64,000 bases of DNA from Demequina sp. NBRC 110057 (GCF_002090175.1 NZ_BBRN01000003.1:62001-126000); one strand, 5' to 3'; shown: positions 52,584-61,845, counted from the stretch's first letter. Notes: generated by a model not told the origin, from the sequence alone. Numbers and translations: made by a program.

Positions 52584-52996
52584 CACTCTCCCTGCTCCAG
52601 CACCGCCCCATCGGCGATGGACACGGAACCGAGCGTAGAGGCGGGCTCCATGCCAAGTGCGGAGGCGCGCTCGGCAAGATACGACGGCGAGTCGTAGCGC
52701 TCGAGCGTGTCGGTCATCGCCGCTGACTGCTCGTGGAGCGACGCGATCTCGATCTTGAGGTCGCGGCGCTCGTAGGCCCCCTTGGTCATCTGGGTGTTGA
52801 TGAGCAGCACCGCCGCCATCGCTCCCAGCACGATGAGGATGCAGGTCCACGCGAACGGCGCGATCGAGCGCGCCTGCTCGGGCGCCGCGACGGCGCGCAG
52901 GTGCGGGTGACGCTCGGGCGTGGGGGTCGCGGCGGCCTTGCGGGCCGTCGCCCCCACGGACACGGGACGGTGCTGACGGACGGGAGCGGCGCTCAT
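52583..52996 (-). CDS. FtsL-like bitopic division protein
   Basis: A 137-residue protein with a basic cytoplasmic N-terminus (about 1-45), one TM helix at about 47-67 (FAWTCILIVLGAMAAVLLINT) and a short extracytoplasmic coiled coil (YERRDLKIEIASLHEQSAAMTDTLERY). Its size, topology and position between rsmH and ftsI match FtsL. Sequence conservation in this family is too low to be certain. It overlaps rsmH by 4 bases. Confidence 0.82.
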   Translation of the reverse strand: MSAAPVRQHRPVSVGATARKAAATPTPERHPHLRAVAAPEQARSIAPFAWTCILIVLGAMAAVLLINTQMTKGAYERRDLKIEIASLHEQSAAMTDTLERYDSPSYLAERASALGMEPASTLGSVSIADGAVLEQGE

Positions 52997-53976
52997 GCGG
53001 GCCTCCTCAGGCGCGATGGCGGGGTAAGACGGATCCGCTCGACGGCCCGCAGGCGGACCGGCTTGGAGCGGGGGTTGACCTCGGCCTCAGCAGCCGGGGC
53101 CTTCTCGGCGCCGCGCGTGAGCGCGCGCAGGTAGGGCTGGTGCTCCTCCGGCACCACCGGCAGTCCCGGCGGGGCGGAGGACGTAGTGCCGGCGGCGAAC
53201 GCCGCCTTCACGAGCTTGTCCTCGAGCGAGTGGTACGACTCCACGACGACGCGACCGCCGACTCGCACCCCCTCGATGGCCGCGGGCAGAGCGTCCTCGA
53301 GGACCTCGAGCTCACGGTTGACGGCGATGCGAAGCGCCTGGAAGGTCCGCTTGGCGGGGTTGGATCCCGGCGTGCGGCTCGCGGCGGGGATGCAGGCGCG
53401 CACCAGGTCCACCAGCTCGGCAGAGCGCGTGAGCGGCGCGGTGTCGCGGCGCTTCACGATCGACTCGGCGATGCGTGCGGCAAAGCGCTCCTCGCCGTAG
53501 ACCCTGAGGATGCGGGTGAGCTCCTTGGTGTCGGCGTCGCGCAGCAGGTCCGCCGCGGTCACCGGGTCCTCGGGGTTCATCCGCATGTCGAGCGGCGCGT
53601 CCTGCGCGTAGGAGAAGCCGCGATCGGCCTCGTCGATCTGCAGCGAACTCACGCCGAGGTCGAGCAGCACGCCGTCGGCCAGGTCAGCGCCGGCCGCCGC
53701 GATGGCGCCGGCGATGTCGTCGTACTCGGCGTGATGGGCGACGAACCTGTCGCCGAAGCGCGCGAGGCGCTCGCTCGCGAGGGCGATGGCCTGGGGGTCG
53801 CGGTCGATTCCCACGACGCGGGCGCGGGGGCAACGCTCGAGGATCGCCTCGGTGTGGCCGCCCATGCCGAGCGTGCCGTCCACCACGAGGGCGCCGTCGT
53901 GATCGAGGGCGGGCGCGAGCAGGTCGACGCATCGGTCGAGCATCACCGGCTGGTGACGCGAGGCCGCATCGGTCAT
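52993..53976 (-). CDS. rsmH: 16S rRNA m4C1402 methyltransferase RsmH
   Basis: SAM-dependent N4-methyltransferase (327 residues, also called MraW) acting on C1402 in the ribosomal P site. Visible: HQPVMLDRCVDLL, SAM loop VDGTLGMGGHTEAILERCP, GVLLDLGVSSLQIDEADRGFSY, LDMRMNP, and the C-terminal NRELEVLEDALPAAIEGVRVGGRVVVESYHSLEDKLVK. It starts the tightly overlapping part of the dcw cluster, 112 bases after mraZ. Confidence 0.97.
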   Translation of the reverse strand: MTDAASRHQPVMLDRCVDLLAPALDHDGALVVDGTLGMGGHTEAILERCPRARVVGIDRDPQAIALASERLARFGDRFVAHHAEYDDIAGAIAAAGADLADGVLLDLGVSSLQIDEADRGFSYAQDAPLDMRMNPEDPVTAADLLRDADTKELTRILRVYGEERFAARIAESIVKRRDTAPLTRSAELVDLVRACIPAASRTPGSNPAKRTFQALRIAVNRELEVLEDALPAAIEGVRVGGRVVVESYHSLEDKLVKAAFAAGTTSSAPPGLPVVPEEHQPYLRALTRGAEKAPAAEAEVNPRSKPVRLRAVERIRLTPPSRLRRPA

Positions 53977-54088
53977 CCCTTGGCTCCCTTCCTGCTGTTG
54001 TCCCCTGCCTCCCGGTCTCCCTCCGGCTCTCTGGCGGGGGGAAGTCCGTCAGAGCGGCACGGGAGGAGGCCGCGGGGCAGGGGGTGGA

Positions 54089-54556
54089 TCACATGGCGTC
54101 GAAGACCTCCGCCGCGGTGGCCGCGTAGTCGTCTTCTCCGCGCTCGAGGTAGTCCTCCCACGCCTGGGCGTCCCAGATCTCGACCCGGGATCCCATTCCG
54201 ACCACCGCCACGTCTCGCTCGAGACCCGCGTACTTGCGCAGGGGCGCGCTGATGAGAATGCGTCCCTGCTTGTCCGGGATGTCGTCCGAGGCGTGGCCGA
54301 GGAAGTTGCGCAGGTAGTCGCGCGCGTTCTTGTTCTCCAGGGGCGCGCGTCGCAGCCGGTCGTGGATGACCGCGAACTCGTCCAGGGGGAAGAGGAACAC
54401 GCAACGGTCCAGCCCGCGCGTGGCGACGAGGCCCGACGCGAGCCTCCCCCGGAACTTCGCGGGGAGGATCAGCCGGCCCTTGTCATCGAGTCGAGGCGTG
54501 AACGTGCCCAGGAAGACCCCGGTGGGGCCAAGACCGTGCGTCAGTGCATCCGACAC
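54089..54556 (-). CDS. mraZ: Transcriptional regulator MraZ
   Basis: An AbrB-like DNA-binding protein (155 residues) that autoregulates the dcw cluster. Two tandem SpoVT/AbrB-type halves: GTFTPRLDDKGRLILPAKFR and DDIPDKQGRILISAPLRKYAGL. The start is GTG 54556 preceded by GGAGGTGAT, almost a perfect anti-16S match. It gives an N-terminal extension of about 13 residues compared with the usual MFLGTY start; the codon at the usual Met position is GTC, not a start. Its 10-base-period GTGG boxes lie directly upstream. Confidence 0.94.
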   Translation of the reverse strand: MSDALTHGLGPTGVFLGTFTPRLDDKGRLILPAKFRGRLASGLVATRGLDRCVFLFPLDEFAVIHDRLRRAPLENKNARDYLRNFLGHASDDIPDKQGRILISAPLRKYAGLERDVAVVGMGSRVEIWDAQAWEDYLERGEDDYAATAAEVFDAM

Positions 54557-54588
54557 TCGATCACCTCCCGTGCGCCACGACTCGCCCG

Positions 54589-54618
54589 ATGCCCCCACTT
54601 TACTCCACTTCCCACCAC
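54589..54618 (-). promoter_or_regulatory. MraZ boxes upstream of mraZ
   Basis: Three consecutive 10-base units on the minus strand: GTGGTGGGAA, GTGGAGTAAA, GTGGGGGCAT. MraZ binds GTGG/TGGG direct repeats with 10-base period in other bacteria. TAAAGT inside the array may be the -10, which would place the operator over the promoter. Confidence 0.7.
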
Positions 54619-54679
54619 CGTGGGGAGTTTTGAGGCAACTTTCTCCTCCTGATTGCAATATTCTCGCAGGTAAATGCCA

Positions 54680-54699
54680 GTGGATGAAAGTGGAGGGAT
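54680..54699 (+). promoter_or_regulatory. Second GTGG repeat pair facing moxR
   Basis: GTGGATGAAA followed by GTGGAGGGAT on the plus strand, the same 10-base period as the mraZ array but in the opposite orientation. It is upstream of the moxR -10. It may let MraZ act on the divergent moxR operon, or be fortuitous. Confidence 0.4.
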
Positions 54700-54756
54700 T
54701 TTCGCGACGTGCCCCGCAAATCCCGGCCCAGCCCTGGTCCGGGCCGCCGTTCATCG

Positions 54757-54784
54757 CCTAGGCTCGGCTCCTAAGCGCGAAGGA
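54757..54784 (+). promoter_or_regulatory. moxR -10 (TAGGCT) and ribosome binding site
   Basis: Within the sequence just before moxR, a TAGGCT hexamer beginning at about 54760 is followed by about 14 bases and then AAGGAG ending 6 bases before the ATG at 54791. This gives a short conventional leader. Confidence 0.45.
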
Positions 54785-54790
54785 GCCCCC

Positions 54791-55807
54791 ATGACTCACC
54801 CCCTGCCCTCCCCCGACGACCTCGCGGAGGTTGCGGAGGTCACCGCGGCGATCCGGCACTCCATCGGGTCCGTGTTGTCGGGCCTCGACTCGGCGATCAC
54901 GTCGACGCTCGCGACGGTGTTGGCGGGCGGACACCTCCTCATGGAGGACGTGCCGGGGGTGGGCAAGACCACCCTGGCCCGCGCCTTCGCGGCGTCCGTT
55001 GATTGCTCCGTGGGACGCATCCAGTTCACTCCCGACCTGATGCCGACCGACGTCACCGGCGTGAGTGTCTTCCGGTCGGACGACCACCGCTTCGAGTTCA
55101 GGCCGGGGCCGATCTTCGCCCAGGTGGTGATCGCCGACGAGATCAATCGCGCCTCGCCCAAGACGCAGTCCGCGCTGCTGGAGGCCATGCAGGAGCGCGC
55201 CGTCACCGTCGACGGCGTCACCCGGCGACTGCCGGAGCCATTCCTGGTCGTCGCGACGCAGAACCCCATCGACATGGAGGGCACCTACCCGCTGCCGGAG
55301 GCGCAGCGCGACAGGTTCATGTCGCGCGTCTCCGTGGGCTACCCGCAGCCGCGCGACGAGATGGCGATGCTCGACAGCCACGACGGCACCGACCCCTTGG
55401 ACGAGGTCCGCGCCGTCACCGACACGGCCACGCTCACGCGCCTCATCGACGTCGCGCGACGCATCTATGCGGCCCCGGCCGTCAAGCAGCACATCGTCGA
55501 TCTCGTCGCGCAGACGCGTACTGAGACCGCGCTGCGACTGGGCGCCTCCCCGCGCGCGTCGCTGCAGCTGCTCGCGGCTGCCAAGGCGAGGGCCGCCATG
55601 GCGGGACGCAACCATGTGCTGCCCGACGACGTGAAGGCGCTGGCGGTGGCGGTGCTCGCGCACCGCCTCGTGCCGTCGACGGAGGCACGGCTGGCCGGAC
55701 GTGGCACCCAGGAGATCGTGCGCGCCATCGTCGAGCGCACCGCGGTCCCCACCGAGGCCCGCGACGCCGCCTCACCGTCGATGGCCACGGTCGCGAACGG
55801 ATCCTGA
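54791..55807 (+). CDS. MoxR-type AAA+ ATPase
   Basis: A MoxR-family ATPase (338 residues), thought to act as a chaperone for assembly of envelope or metal-dependent enzymes. Walker A DVPGVGKTTLARAFA, Walker B VVIADEINRASPKTQSALLEAMQE, sensor ATQNPIDMEGTYPLPEAQRDRF, and the C-terminal lid domain ASPRASLQLLAAAKARAAMAGR. It is the first gene of the moxR-DUF58-transglutaminase operon, divergent from mraZ, an arrangement shared by many actinobacteria. Confidence 0.94.
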   Translation: MTHPLPSPDDLAEVAEVTAAIRHSIGSVLSGLDSAITSTLATVLAGGHLLMEDVPGVGKTTLARAFAASVDCSVGRIQFTPDLMPTDVTGVSVFRSDDHRFEFRPGPIFAQVVIADEINRASPKTQSALLEAMQERAVTVDGVTRRLPEPFLVVATQNPIDMEGTYPLPEAQRDRFMSRVSVGYPQPRDEMAMLDSHDGTDPLDEVRAVTDTATLTRLIDVARRIYAAPAVKQHIVDLVAQTRTETALRLGASPRASLQLLAAAKARAAMAGRNHVLPDDVKALAVAVLAHRLVPSTEARLAGRGTQEIVRAIVERTAVPTEARDAASPSMATVANGS

Positions 55808-55811
55808 CCTC

Positions 55812-57086
55812 ATGGCGGAGCCCGGCGGCGTCACGGCCCGCATGAGCCTCACCCCCCGCGGCGTCGGGATGCTCGCGTGTGGCGTCGTCATCGGCGCGGG
55901 CGGCGTGGGCCTGTCGGCGCCCGTCATGGTCTACGTCGGCGTCGCGATGACGTGCGCCGTGGCACTGGCGTGGATCTGGATGACCACCGGCCTCGCCTCC
56001 TTCACCCACCGCTTCCCCTACGCGGAGCGCACCATCGTTCCTCGGCCGCTCACCGTAGGCGTGCCGGGATCCGTCACCGTCACGATCCGGGCGCGCCGGG
56101 CGCGCCGCGGGTCGGCGCGGGGGCTGATCGCGCGTCTCCAGGTACGAGAGCAGGCGGCCGCCGAGCTCACCGGCGGCGCTGCCACCCGCGCGGCCGTGAC
56201 CCGCACCGCCGACGCGCTCACGCTCGCGTACTCCCTGTCGCCCGTGCGCCGTGGCCGCTGGGACGTGGGGCCTGCGCTGCTGCATGCCTCCGATCCCCTC
56301 GGCATGCTGCTGTCGGATACGTCGTTTGGGACCGCCGAGTCCGTGTCGGTGTGGCCCCGCGTCGTCGACCTCACCGGCACGGCGGGCGCGCTGCTCGGGC
56401 AGGCCGACCGGGTGGTGCTGGGTGCACGCACGCCCTCCACGGACGATGCCGCCCTGCGGGAGTACCGCGAGGGCGACGACCTGCGCCGGGTCCACTGGGC
56501 CAGCTCGGCGAGGCGAGGGACGATGCTGGTGCGCTCCGACGAGCACGCGGGCCGACGCCCCGCCACCGTCATCCTCGATCTCCCCCACGGCCACGAGGCG
56601 CTCGAATGGTCCGTCTCGGCGGCAGCATCGATCGGCGTCTCGGTGCTCGACACCGGCCACCCGGTGCGTTTGCTTCACGGTGGCCCCCCGGGCGCGGCCG
56701 CCCACCTGGGCCAACGCGGCGGCGACGTCGCGCGTGCAGAGCTCCTCGATCAGACCGTCGACCTCGCGTCCCCCGCGTCGCGCGCCGCGGCGGAGGCAAG
56801 CCTGCTGCGCAGCGCGGCCGCCGCTGCCGAGGGGGCGCTCGAGGGTGAGGTGACGGTCGCCATCATCGACCCGCCGTCGGATCAGGCGCTGGCAGCGCTC
56901 GCTCCCATCGGCGCCACGGGGCGGGCGTGGGCGATCCTGCGCGCCGCGGCGGAGGGCGACCGCGAGGTCGCCCAGGGCGCGGCCACCCGCCTGCGCAAGG
57001 CGGGCTGGCGGTGCACGGTCGTCGGCACGGGCGACGATATTGCCGAGGTGTGGAACACGCTGCTGACCATGGACGACCTCGCGTGA
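55812..57086 (+). CDS. DUF58 domain protein
   Basis: A 424-residue protein with two N-terminal TM helices (about 16-55) and a large cytoplasmic DUF58 region. The hallmark is DDAALREYREGDDLRRVHWASSARRGTMLVRSDE (about 210-245), followed by a von Willebrand A-like fold. DUF58 proteins pair with MoxR ATPases as likely clients. It begins 4 bases after moxR and ends in a 4-base overlap with the transglutaminase gene. Confidence 0.92.
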   Translation: MAEPGGVTARMSLTPRGVGMLACGVVIGAGGVGLSAPVMVYVGVAMTCAVALAWIWMTTGLASFTHRFPYAERTIVPRPLTVGVPGSVTVTIRARRARRGSARGLIARLQVREQAAAELTGGAATRAAVTRTADALTLAYSLSPVRRGRWDVGPALLHASDPLGMLLSDTSFGTAESVSVWPRVVDLTGTAGALLGQADRVVLGARTPSTDDAALREYREGDDLRRVHWASSARRGTMLVRSDEHAGRRPATVILDLPHGHEALEWSVSAAASIGVSVLDTGHPVRLLHGGPPGAAAHLGQRGGDVARAELLDQTVDLASPASRAAAEASLLRSAAAAAEGALEGEVTVAIIDPPSDQALAALAPIGATGRAWAILRAAAEGDREVAQGAATRLRKAGWRCTVVGTGDDIAEVWNTLLTMDDLA

Positions 57087-59239
57087 GCGCCAGGAACCGG
57101 TCGGCGTCGCCGTGGCGCACCACGCCTTTGGTCGCCGTCGCGGCCGGCGCAGGCGTCTTCGCTCTGCAACCCGTGGTCGTGATGGGGACGTGGCTCGCCA
57201 CGGTCATCGGCCTTCTCGCCGTCGTCACGGCCGCCGTGGTCGCCACCCGCCTCCTCAGCCGCTCGCGCGTGCTGCCCACGCTGCTGGGGCTCGCGGTGTC
57301 GATCGTGGCGATGGTCATCCTGTTCTCCCGCACGGACGAGGGCGAGCGCCACCTGCTGCCGACTCCACGCGCGCTCGTCGACCTTGGACACCTCCTGCGC
57401 GAGGGAGTCGACTATGCCGCCACCACGGTGGCGCCGGCGGACGTCACCGCTCCCCTTCAGGCACTCATCTGCGCGTGTCTCCTCCTGCTCTTCCTCGCCG
57501 CCGAGCACATCGCCGTGTCCTGGCGCGGGGCCGCGAGCGCCGGGCTGGTGCTCATGCTGCCCTGGCTGCCCGCCGCGGTGTTCCAGCAGCGGGTGCCGCT
57601 CGTGTGGCTCGTCGTGGCCCTCGGCGCCTGGCTGCTGACGCTGGCCGCGAGCCGGCGGGGCGACCCCGCCTCCCCGCCGGGGACCGCCGGCGGCGCCGTG
57701 GCCGCGACGGCCGCCTCGCTCGGCCTCGCGCTGCTCGTGGTGCCGAGCGCTCTTGGCGGCAACGGCTGGGGAGTCATTCCCCGCATTGACGCCCCCTCCG
57801 CCCTCGACGGGACCACGCGCCTCAACCTCGACCTCGACCTGCGCACCTCCCTCACGACCAACTCGACGGCCCCCGCCCTCGTCTACACGGCCGACGGCTC
57901 GCGACCGGAGGTGTTCCGGCTGTACGCCCTGGGCGCGTTCGACGGCGTCAGCTGGGTGCGCGACGAGCCCGATCCCGACGCACTGACGGACACCGAGGGC
58001 GTCCTGTGGCCGGTCGGGATCGACGAGGCGTCTCCCACCTCCGCCACCTACACGATCGACGCCGTGGGCCTTGCCGAGACGAATCTGCCCCTGCCCGCCG
58101 CTCCCCGCACCGTCGATGTCGACGGCGACTGGGGCTACGACGCGTCGCTCGACGAGGTGGTGGGGGACGACGAGTCCACGCTCAGCGCGACCTATACCGT
58201 GACGGCCGATACCGGCTACCTCACCGCCGATCGCCTGCTCGCCTCGCCAGCCGAGGCCGGCGGCGAGGGCGACGCGGGCCTGAGCGCCGCCTACCTGGAG
58301 CTTCCCCCCGCCATGGACTCCGCCCGCGTCTCCGACCTCGCGCACAGCCTCACCGAGGAGGCCACCTCGCGGTTCGCGCAGGCGGTGATGCTGCAGGACT
58401 ACCTGCGCGACCCCTCCGAGTTCGACTACGACACGTCCGTGAGCCCCACCACCGGCGACACTGTCAGTTCCTTCCTCGACTCGCGCGCGGGCTATTGCGT
58501 GCAGTTCGCGACGACCATGGTCATGATGGCGCGCACGCTGGAGATCCCCGCGCGGCTTGCGGTGGGGTTCCTCCCGGGCAGCGCGGGAGACGGCGACACG
58601 TTCATCGTGCAGGGCGGCGACGCCCACGCCTGGCCGGAACTGTGGTTCCCCGAGGTGGGGTGGGTCAGGTTCGAGCCCACCCCCTCGGTGCAGACCGGAT
58701 CGGCGCCGCGGTACTCCTCGAACGGGGCCAACGTGACGCCGGCGGTTCCCGACAGCCAGGCCCAGCAGCCCACGATCGCCCCTCAGCAGCCCGAGCGCCC
58801 CGACACGGGAGACGCGCCGGCGACCGGCGGTACGACCAGTACCGAGACGGGTCCGTCATGGTGGTGGGCTGCCGTCGCGGTGGTGGTCCTCGGTGTCGCA
58901 GGTGCCGCCGTGGCGATGTGGCGCGGCAGGCGCGGACAGGTGGCGGCCCCGCTCGCGGCGCCCGAGCACGCGTGGGAGTCCCTGCGCGAGGCCCTTCCCG
59001 CGGAGGCGCGGTGGCCGCGCTCCCTGACGCCGCGGGAGGCGGGCGAGCACGTTGCGGCGGCGCTCGCGGCGCAAGGCGTCGAGTTGAATGGCCCCGATCG
59101 AGAGGCGCTCACGTCACTCGCGAGCGCCGTCGAGAGTCATCGCTACTCCCCCACGGGCTGCGATGTCGAGCCGGCCCACCTCGACGCGTGGGCACGGCAG
59201 GTGGCCGATGCCGCAACCTCGGTCACGGCACGGGCCTAG
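57083..59239 (+). CDS. Transglutaminase-like membrane protein (TgpA type)
   Basis: A 718-residue protein: six or more N-terminal TM helices (about 12-230, DUF3488-like), an extracytoplasmic region with a transglutaminase core, one C-terminal TM helix (about 590-612) and a cytoplasmic DUF4129-like tail. The catalytic triad is visible as Cys in SRAGYCVQFATTMVMMAR, His in GGDAHAWPELWFPE and Asp in RFEPTPS-adjacent strands (the exact acid is uncertain). The start is GTG 57083 in a GTGA overlap with the DUF58 gene. Its role is probably envelope protein crosslinking or proteolysis. Confidence 0.9.
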   Translation: MSARNRSASPWRTTPLVAVAAGAGVFALQPVVVMGTWLATVIGLLAVVTAAVVATRLLSRSRVLPTLLGLAVSIVAMVILFSRTDEGERHLLPTPRALVDLGHLLREGVDYAATTVAPADVTAPLQALICACLLLLFLAAEHIAVSWRGAASAGLVLMLPWLPAAVFQQRVPLVWLVVALGAWLLTLAASRRGDPASPPGTAGGAVAATAASLGLALLVVPSALGGNGWGVIPRIDAPSALDGTTRLNLDLDLRTSLTTNSTAPALVYTADGSRPEVFRLYALGAFDGVSWVRDEPDPDALTDTEGVLWPVGIDEASPTSATYTIDAVGLAETNLPLPAAPRTVDVDGDWGYDASLDEVVGDDESTLSATYTVTADTGYLTADRLLASPAEAGGEGDAGLSAAYLELPPAMDSARVSDLAHSLTEEATSRFAQAVMLQDYLRDPSEFDYDTSVSPTTGDTVSSFLDSRAGYCVQFATTMVMMARTLEIPARLAVGFLPGSAGDGDTFIVQGGDAHAWPELWFPEVGWVRFEPTPSVQTGSAPRYSSNGANVTPAVPDSQAQQPTIAPQQPERPDTGDAPATGGTTSTETGPSWWWAAVAVVVLGVAGAAVAMWRGRRGQVAAPLAAPEHAWESLREALPAEARWPRSLTPREAGEHVAAALAAQGVELNGPDREALTSLASAVESHRYSPTGCDVEPAHLDAWARQVADAATSVTARA

Positions 59240-59242
59240 CGG

Positions 59243-59620
59243 TTACAGGTCGCCGCTCTCGCGGCGACGGTCGAAGCGCTCCTCGAAGGTCTGCATGAAG
59301 TCCTTGCGCTGCTTGGGCGCCTGCGGGCCGGCGGACGGCTTCTTCTGCGGGGCGGCCGGCTGCTGTCCCTTGCGCGGCGTGAGCAGCGCCCACAGCGCGA
59401 CGCCCGCCATGATGAGGAACCCGAAGACTCCAAGGACAGGAATCTGGGTGACGACGCCGAGAAGGACGATGCCGAGCCCGATCACCACGCCGGCGACGCC
59501 CGCGACGATGCGGGCGGGGGTCTTGGGACCCTTGTTCATGGCGCGGTGCAGGGAGGCGTCCTGCCCGAGGTCGTGCTCGAGCTGGTCCAGCACGCGCTGC
59601 TCGTACTCTGACAGCGGCAT
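59243..59620 (-). CDS. DUF3040 family membrane protein
   Basis: A 125-residue actinobacterial protein. The N-terminal MPLSEYEQRVLDQLEHDLGQDA motif defines DUF3040; two TM helices follow (about 36-58 and about 60-80), then a Lys/Pro/Gln-rich cytoplasmic tail ending in a charged helix. I use the second of two adjacent ATGs (59620), giving 6 bases from GGAG. The function is unknown. It converges with the transglutaminase gene, leaving 3 bases between stops. Confidence 0.9.
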   Translation of the reverse strand: MPLSEYEQRVLDQLEHDLGQDASLHRAMNKGPKTPARIVAGVAGVVIGLGIVLLGVVTQIPVLGVFGFLIMAGVALWALLTPRKGQQPAAPQKKPSAGPQAPKQRKDFMQTFEERFDRRRESGDL

Positions 59621-59708
59621 CATGCTCTCCTTTACATGCGGGTGCGCAGTAGGCACCTAGTCTAGTCAGCACCGCCCGCTCGCACCACCACACGAATCGA
59701 GGACGCCT

Positions 59709-60485
59709 GTGGCACGCCGATCGACCGTCACCCCCGGCATCGCGGCAGGTGTGCCACGCGGCGTCGACATGCCCATCGCTACCGGGATGGTGCGGCTCAC
59801 GGACGAGCCTGATGGTTCAACGACCGTATGGGTGCGTGGTGTTCCCAGTTCTTCGATGCGCGTCGACCCCGCCGTACTCGACTTCGAGTACATGCGCCAC
59901 TTCGCGGCGGCCGTCGAGGCGTGGGACGCCCCCGCCAGGATGCTCGCCCTTCACGTGGGCGCCGGGGTGTGCACGATGGCAAGGCACCTCGCGTGGCGCT
60001 ACCCCGAGTCGCGCCACATCGCCGTCGACATCGACGCGACCCTGCCCGAGCTTGCCCGCCAGTGGTGGGACCTTCCGCGCGCGCCGCGCCTGAGGATCCG
60101 CGCGCAGGACGGCCTCGAGGCGCTGGCCGACCGGCACGACGACAGCGTCGACCTGGTGCTGCGCGACGCGTTCTCGGAGGCGCTCACTCCCCCGGCACTC
60201 GCCGGCCCGGAGTGGTGGGGTCACGCGCAACGGGTGGTGCGCCCCGGCGGACTCGTGCTCGCCAACGTAGGCACGGCTCCCGGAACCACCACGCACCTGG
60301 CCGATGCCGCTGCCGCGCGGGAGGCGTTCGCGAACGTGGTCGCGGTCGGCGAGCCCGCCGTGATGAAGGGCAGGCGACGCGGCAACGTGGTGCTCGTCGC
60401 GGGCGACGTCGACGTCCACTCCCTGCGCCGCTACGCGGCCTCGGCGCCGCTGCCGACCGGCGTGGATCCCGGCTGGGCCAGCTAA
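59709..60485 (+). CDS. Spermidine synthase-like methyltransferase-fold protein
   Basis: A 258-residue protein with a spermidine-synthase/Rossmann methyltransferase fold: motif I region MLALHVGAGVCTMARHLAWRYP, acidic VDIDATLPELA, and DLVLRDAFSEALTPPAL as post-motif region. Residues for polyamine binding are not obvious, and many actinobacterial relatives of this length are not proven spermidine synthases. The GTG start at 59709 was taken as the frame's first start; no strong ribosome binding site was seen. Confidence 0.8.
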   Translation: MARRSTVTPGIAAGVPRGVDMPIATGMVRLTDEPDGSTTVWVRGVPSSSMRVDPAVLDFEYMRHFAAAVEAWDAPARMLALHVGAGVCTMARHLAWRYPESRHIAVDIDATLPELARQWWDLPRAPRLRIRAQDGLEALADRHDDSVDLVLRDAFSEALTPPALAGPEWWGHAQRVVRPGGLVLANVGTAPGTTTHLADAAAAREAFANVVAVGEPAVMKGRRRGNVVLVAGDVDVHSLRRYAASAPLPTGVDPGWAS

Positions 60486-60518
60486 GCCGGCCGCCGCATC
60501 GCCCACGGGCACAAGAAA

Positions 60519-60548
60519 GGGCCGCCACCCCTGACGGGGTGACGGCCC
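60519..60548 (-). terminator. Intrinsic terminator of the cold-shock gene
   Basis: 13-bp stem GGGCCGTCACCCC / GGGGTGGCGGCCC with one G-U pair and loop GTCA, followed on the minus strand by TTTCTTG. It is also a near-perfect hairpin on the plus strand and so may serve the convergent gene ending at 60485. Confidence 0.8.
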
Positions 60549-60575
60549 TGATCCGGTCAGTGGACCGGAGAAGCC

Positions 60576-60779
60576 TTAGAGGGGGCGGACCTGAGCGGCC
60601 TGCGGACCCTTGGGACCATCGGTGACCTCGAACTCGACGCGCTGCGCCTCTTCGAGGGACTTGTAACCGTCGGACTCGATCGCCGAGTAGTGCACGAAGA
60701 CGTCGGCGCCGCCGCCGTCCTGAGCAATAAAGCCGTAGCCCTTCTCAGCGTTGAACCACTTCACAGAACCCTGTGCCAT
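60576..60779 (-). CDS. Cold-shock domain protein (CspA family)
   Basis: A 67-residue single cold-shock domain that binds single-stranded nucleic acid and melts RNA structure. RNP1 KGYGFIAQ and RNP2 VFVHYSAI are intact. The ATG at 60779 has AAGGAAAG upstream. The upstream 140 bases up to the PAC2 gene are long enough for a structured leader and contain two GTTCTTGC repeats (60876-60883 and 60891-60898) of unknown role. Confidence 0.96.
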   Translation of the reverse strand: MAQGSVKWFNAEKGYGFIAQDGGGADVFVHYSAIESDGYKSLEEAQRVEFEVTDGPKGPQAAQVRPL

Positions 60780-60921
60780 ACATCTTTCCTTGTCTGTACT
60801 GCCCGCAGACGGGAGCCGAAGGCGACCTGCCCCCGGCTGTCGCCGCAATGGCTTGTTCCGGACTAGGAAAGACCGGTTCTTGCTCACTACGTTCTTGCAA
60901 CCGGAACCAGCATGCCATGAA

Positions 60922-61845
60922 TTAGGCGTGAGGGGGAGTGTCTCCTCGCTGTTGCTGCAGGAATCGTTCGAATTCAGCGCCCAACTCGTCCGCCGACGGC
61001 AGCGGGCCGGAGATGTCGAGACCTTCGTCCCGGCTCTCCATGTACGCGTCGTATTGGCGCTCGAGGCCGGCCACGAGCGCCTGAACCTCGTCCGACTCGG
61101 CCGTCTGGCGTGCGATTTCCTCGTCGGCCTTCTCCGCCTCCTCGTCGAGCCCCGACGTGTCGATCAGGAGTCCGGAGATGTCCTCGATCCCCTGAATCGC
61201 ACGCTCGGCGGCCTGCGGGTAAGAACTCTGCGCCAGGTAGTGCGGGACATGCACGGCGATATTCACCGCGGGCAGGTCCCACTGCGCGAAGCGGTACTCC
61301 ATGAGGTTCTGCGCGCTCGCCGGGACGTTGACCGTCCCGAAGAAGGTGGGAGCGTCGGGAAGCAGGTCCTGCGGCGTGCCGTGGACGGTCGCGGTGAGCG
61401 GACGCGTGTGCGGCGCGGCCATCGGGATGCCATACGCGCCGAGGGTCAGCCCCACGCCGGTGCGCGTGACGATCTCCTTCACCGTCCGGATGTACTGCTC
61501 CCAGCGGATGTCGGGCTCAAAACCGTGCAGCAGCAGGAACGGCGTCGATTCCTTGTCATGGACAAGGTCCAGGTACAGGTGCGGCTCGTCGTAATCCGTC
61601 CATTCGTTGACCGAGAAGGTCATCTCCGGGCGGCGCGAGCGGTAGTCGAGGAGCTGGTCGATGTCGAAGGTGGCGACGCGCTGCGCCTCGCCCGCGTCGA
61701 GAATCTGCTGCGCGACGAGCGCGCCAGCCTTGCCCGCGTCGATGAAGCCGCGCAGCGAATGCACGAGCACGGCGCCTTCCTTCGGGGCGACGGAGGCCCA
61801 CGCCTGCACGCCCTCCGCGTCCCAGCTGATCAGAGGAAAAGTCAT
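60922..61845 (-). CDS. PAC2 family protein
   Basis: A 307-residue protein of the PAC2 (proteasome assembly chaperone-like) family, frequent in actinobacteria. Segments: [57 protein letters not shown] and the acidic C-terminal helix. I use ATG 61845 ([12 protein letters not shown]), with GACAAT 9 bases upstream; a GTG at 61872 would add nine residues that include this hexamer. The cellular role is unproven. Confidence 0.88.
   Translation of the reverse strand: MTFPLISWDAEGVQAWASVAPKEGAVLVHSLRGFIDAGKAGALVAQQILDAGEAQRVATFDIDQLLDYRSRRPEMTFSVNEWTDYDEPHLYLDLVHDKESTPFLLLHGFEPDIRWEQYIRTVKEIVTRTGVGLTLGAYGIPMAAPHTRPLTATVHGTPQDLLPDAPTFFGTVNVPASAQNLMEYRFAQWDLPAVNIAVHVPHYLAQSSYPQAAERAIQGIEDISGLLIDTSGLDEEAEKADEEIARQTAESDEVQALVAGLERQYDAYMESRDEGLDISGPLPSADELGAEFERFLQQQRGDTPPHA

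Noticed and set aside
54089-54754. Longer MraZ starting at the upstream ATG 54754
   Set aside because: It would place the ribosome binding site and the GTGG boxes inside the coding region; the GTG at 54556 with GGAGGTGAT is far better.
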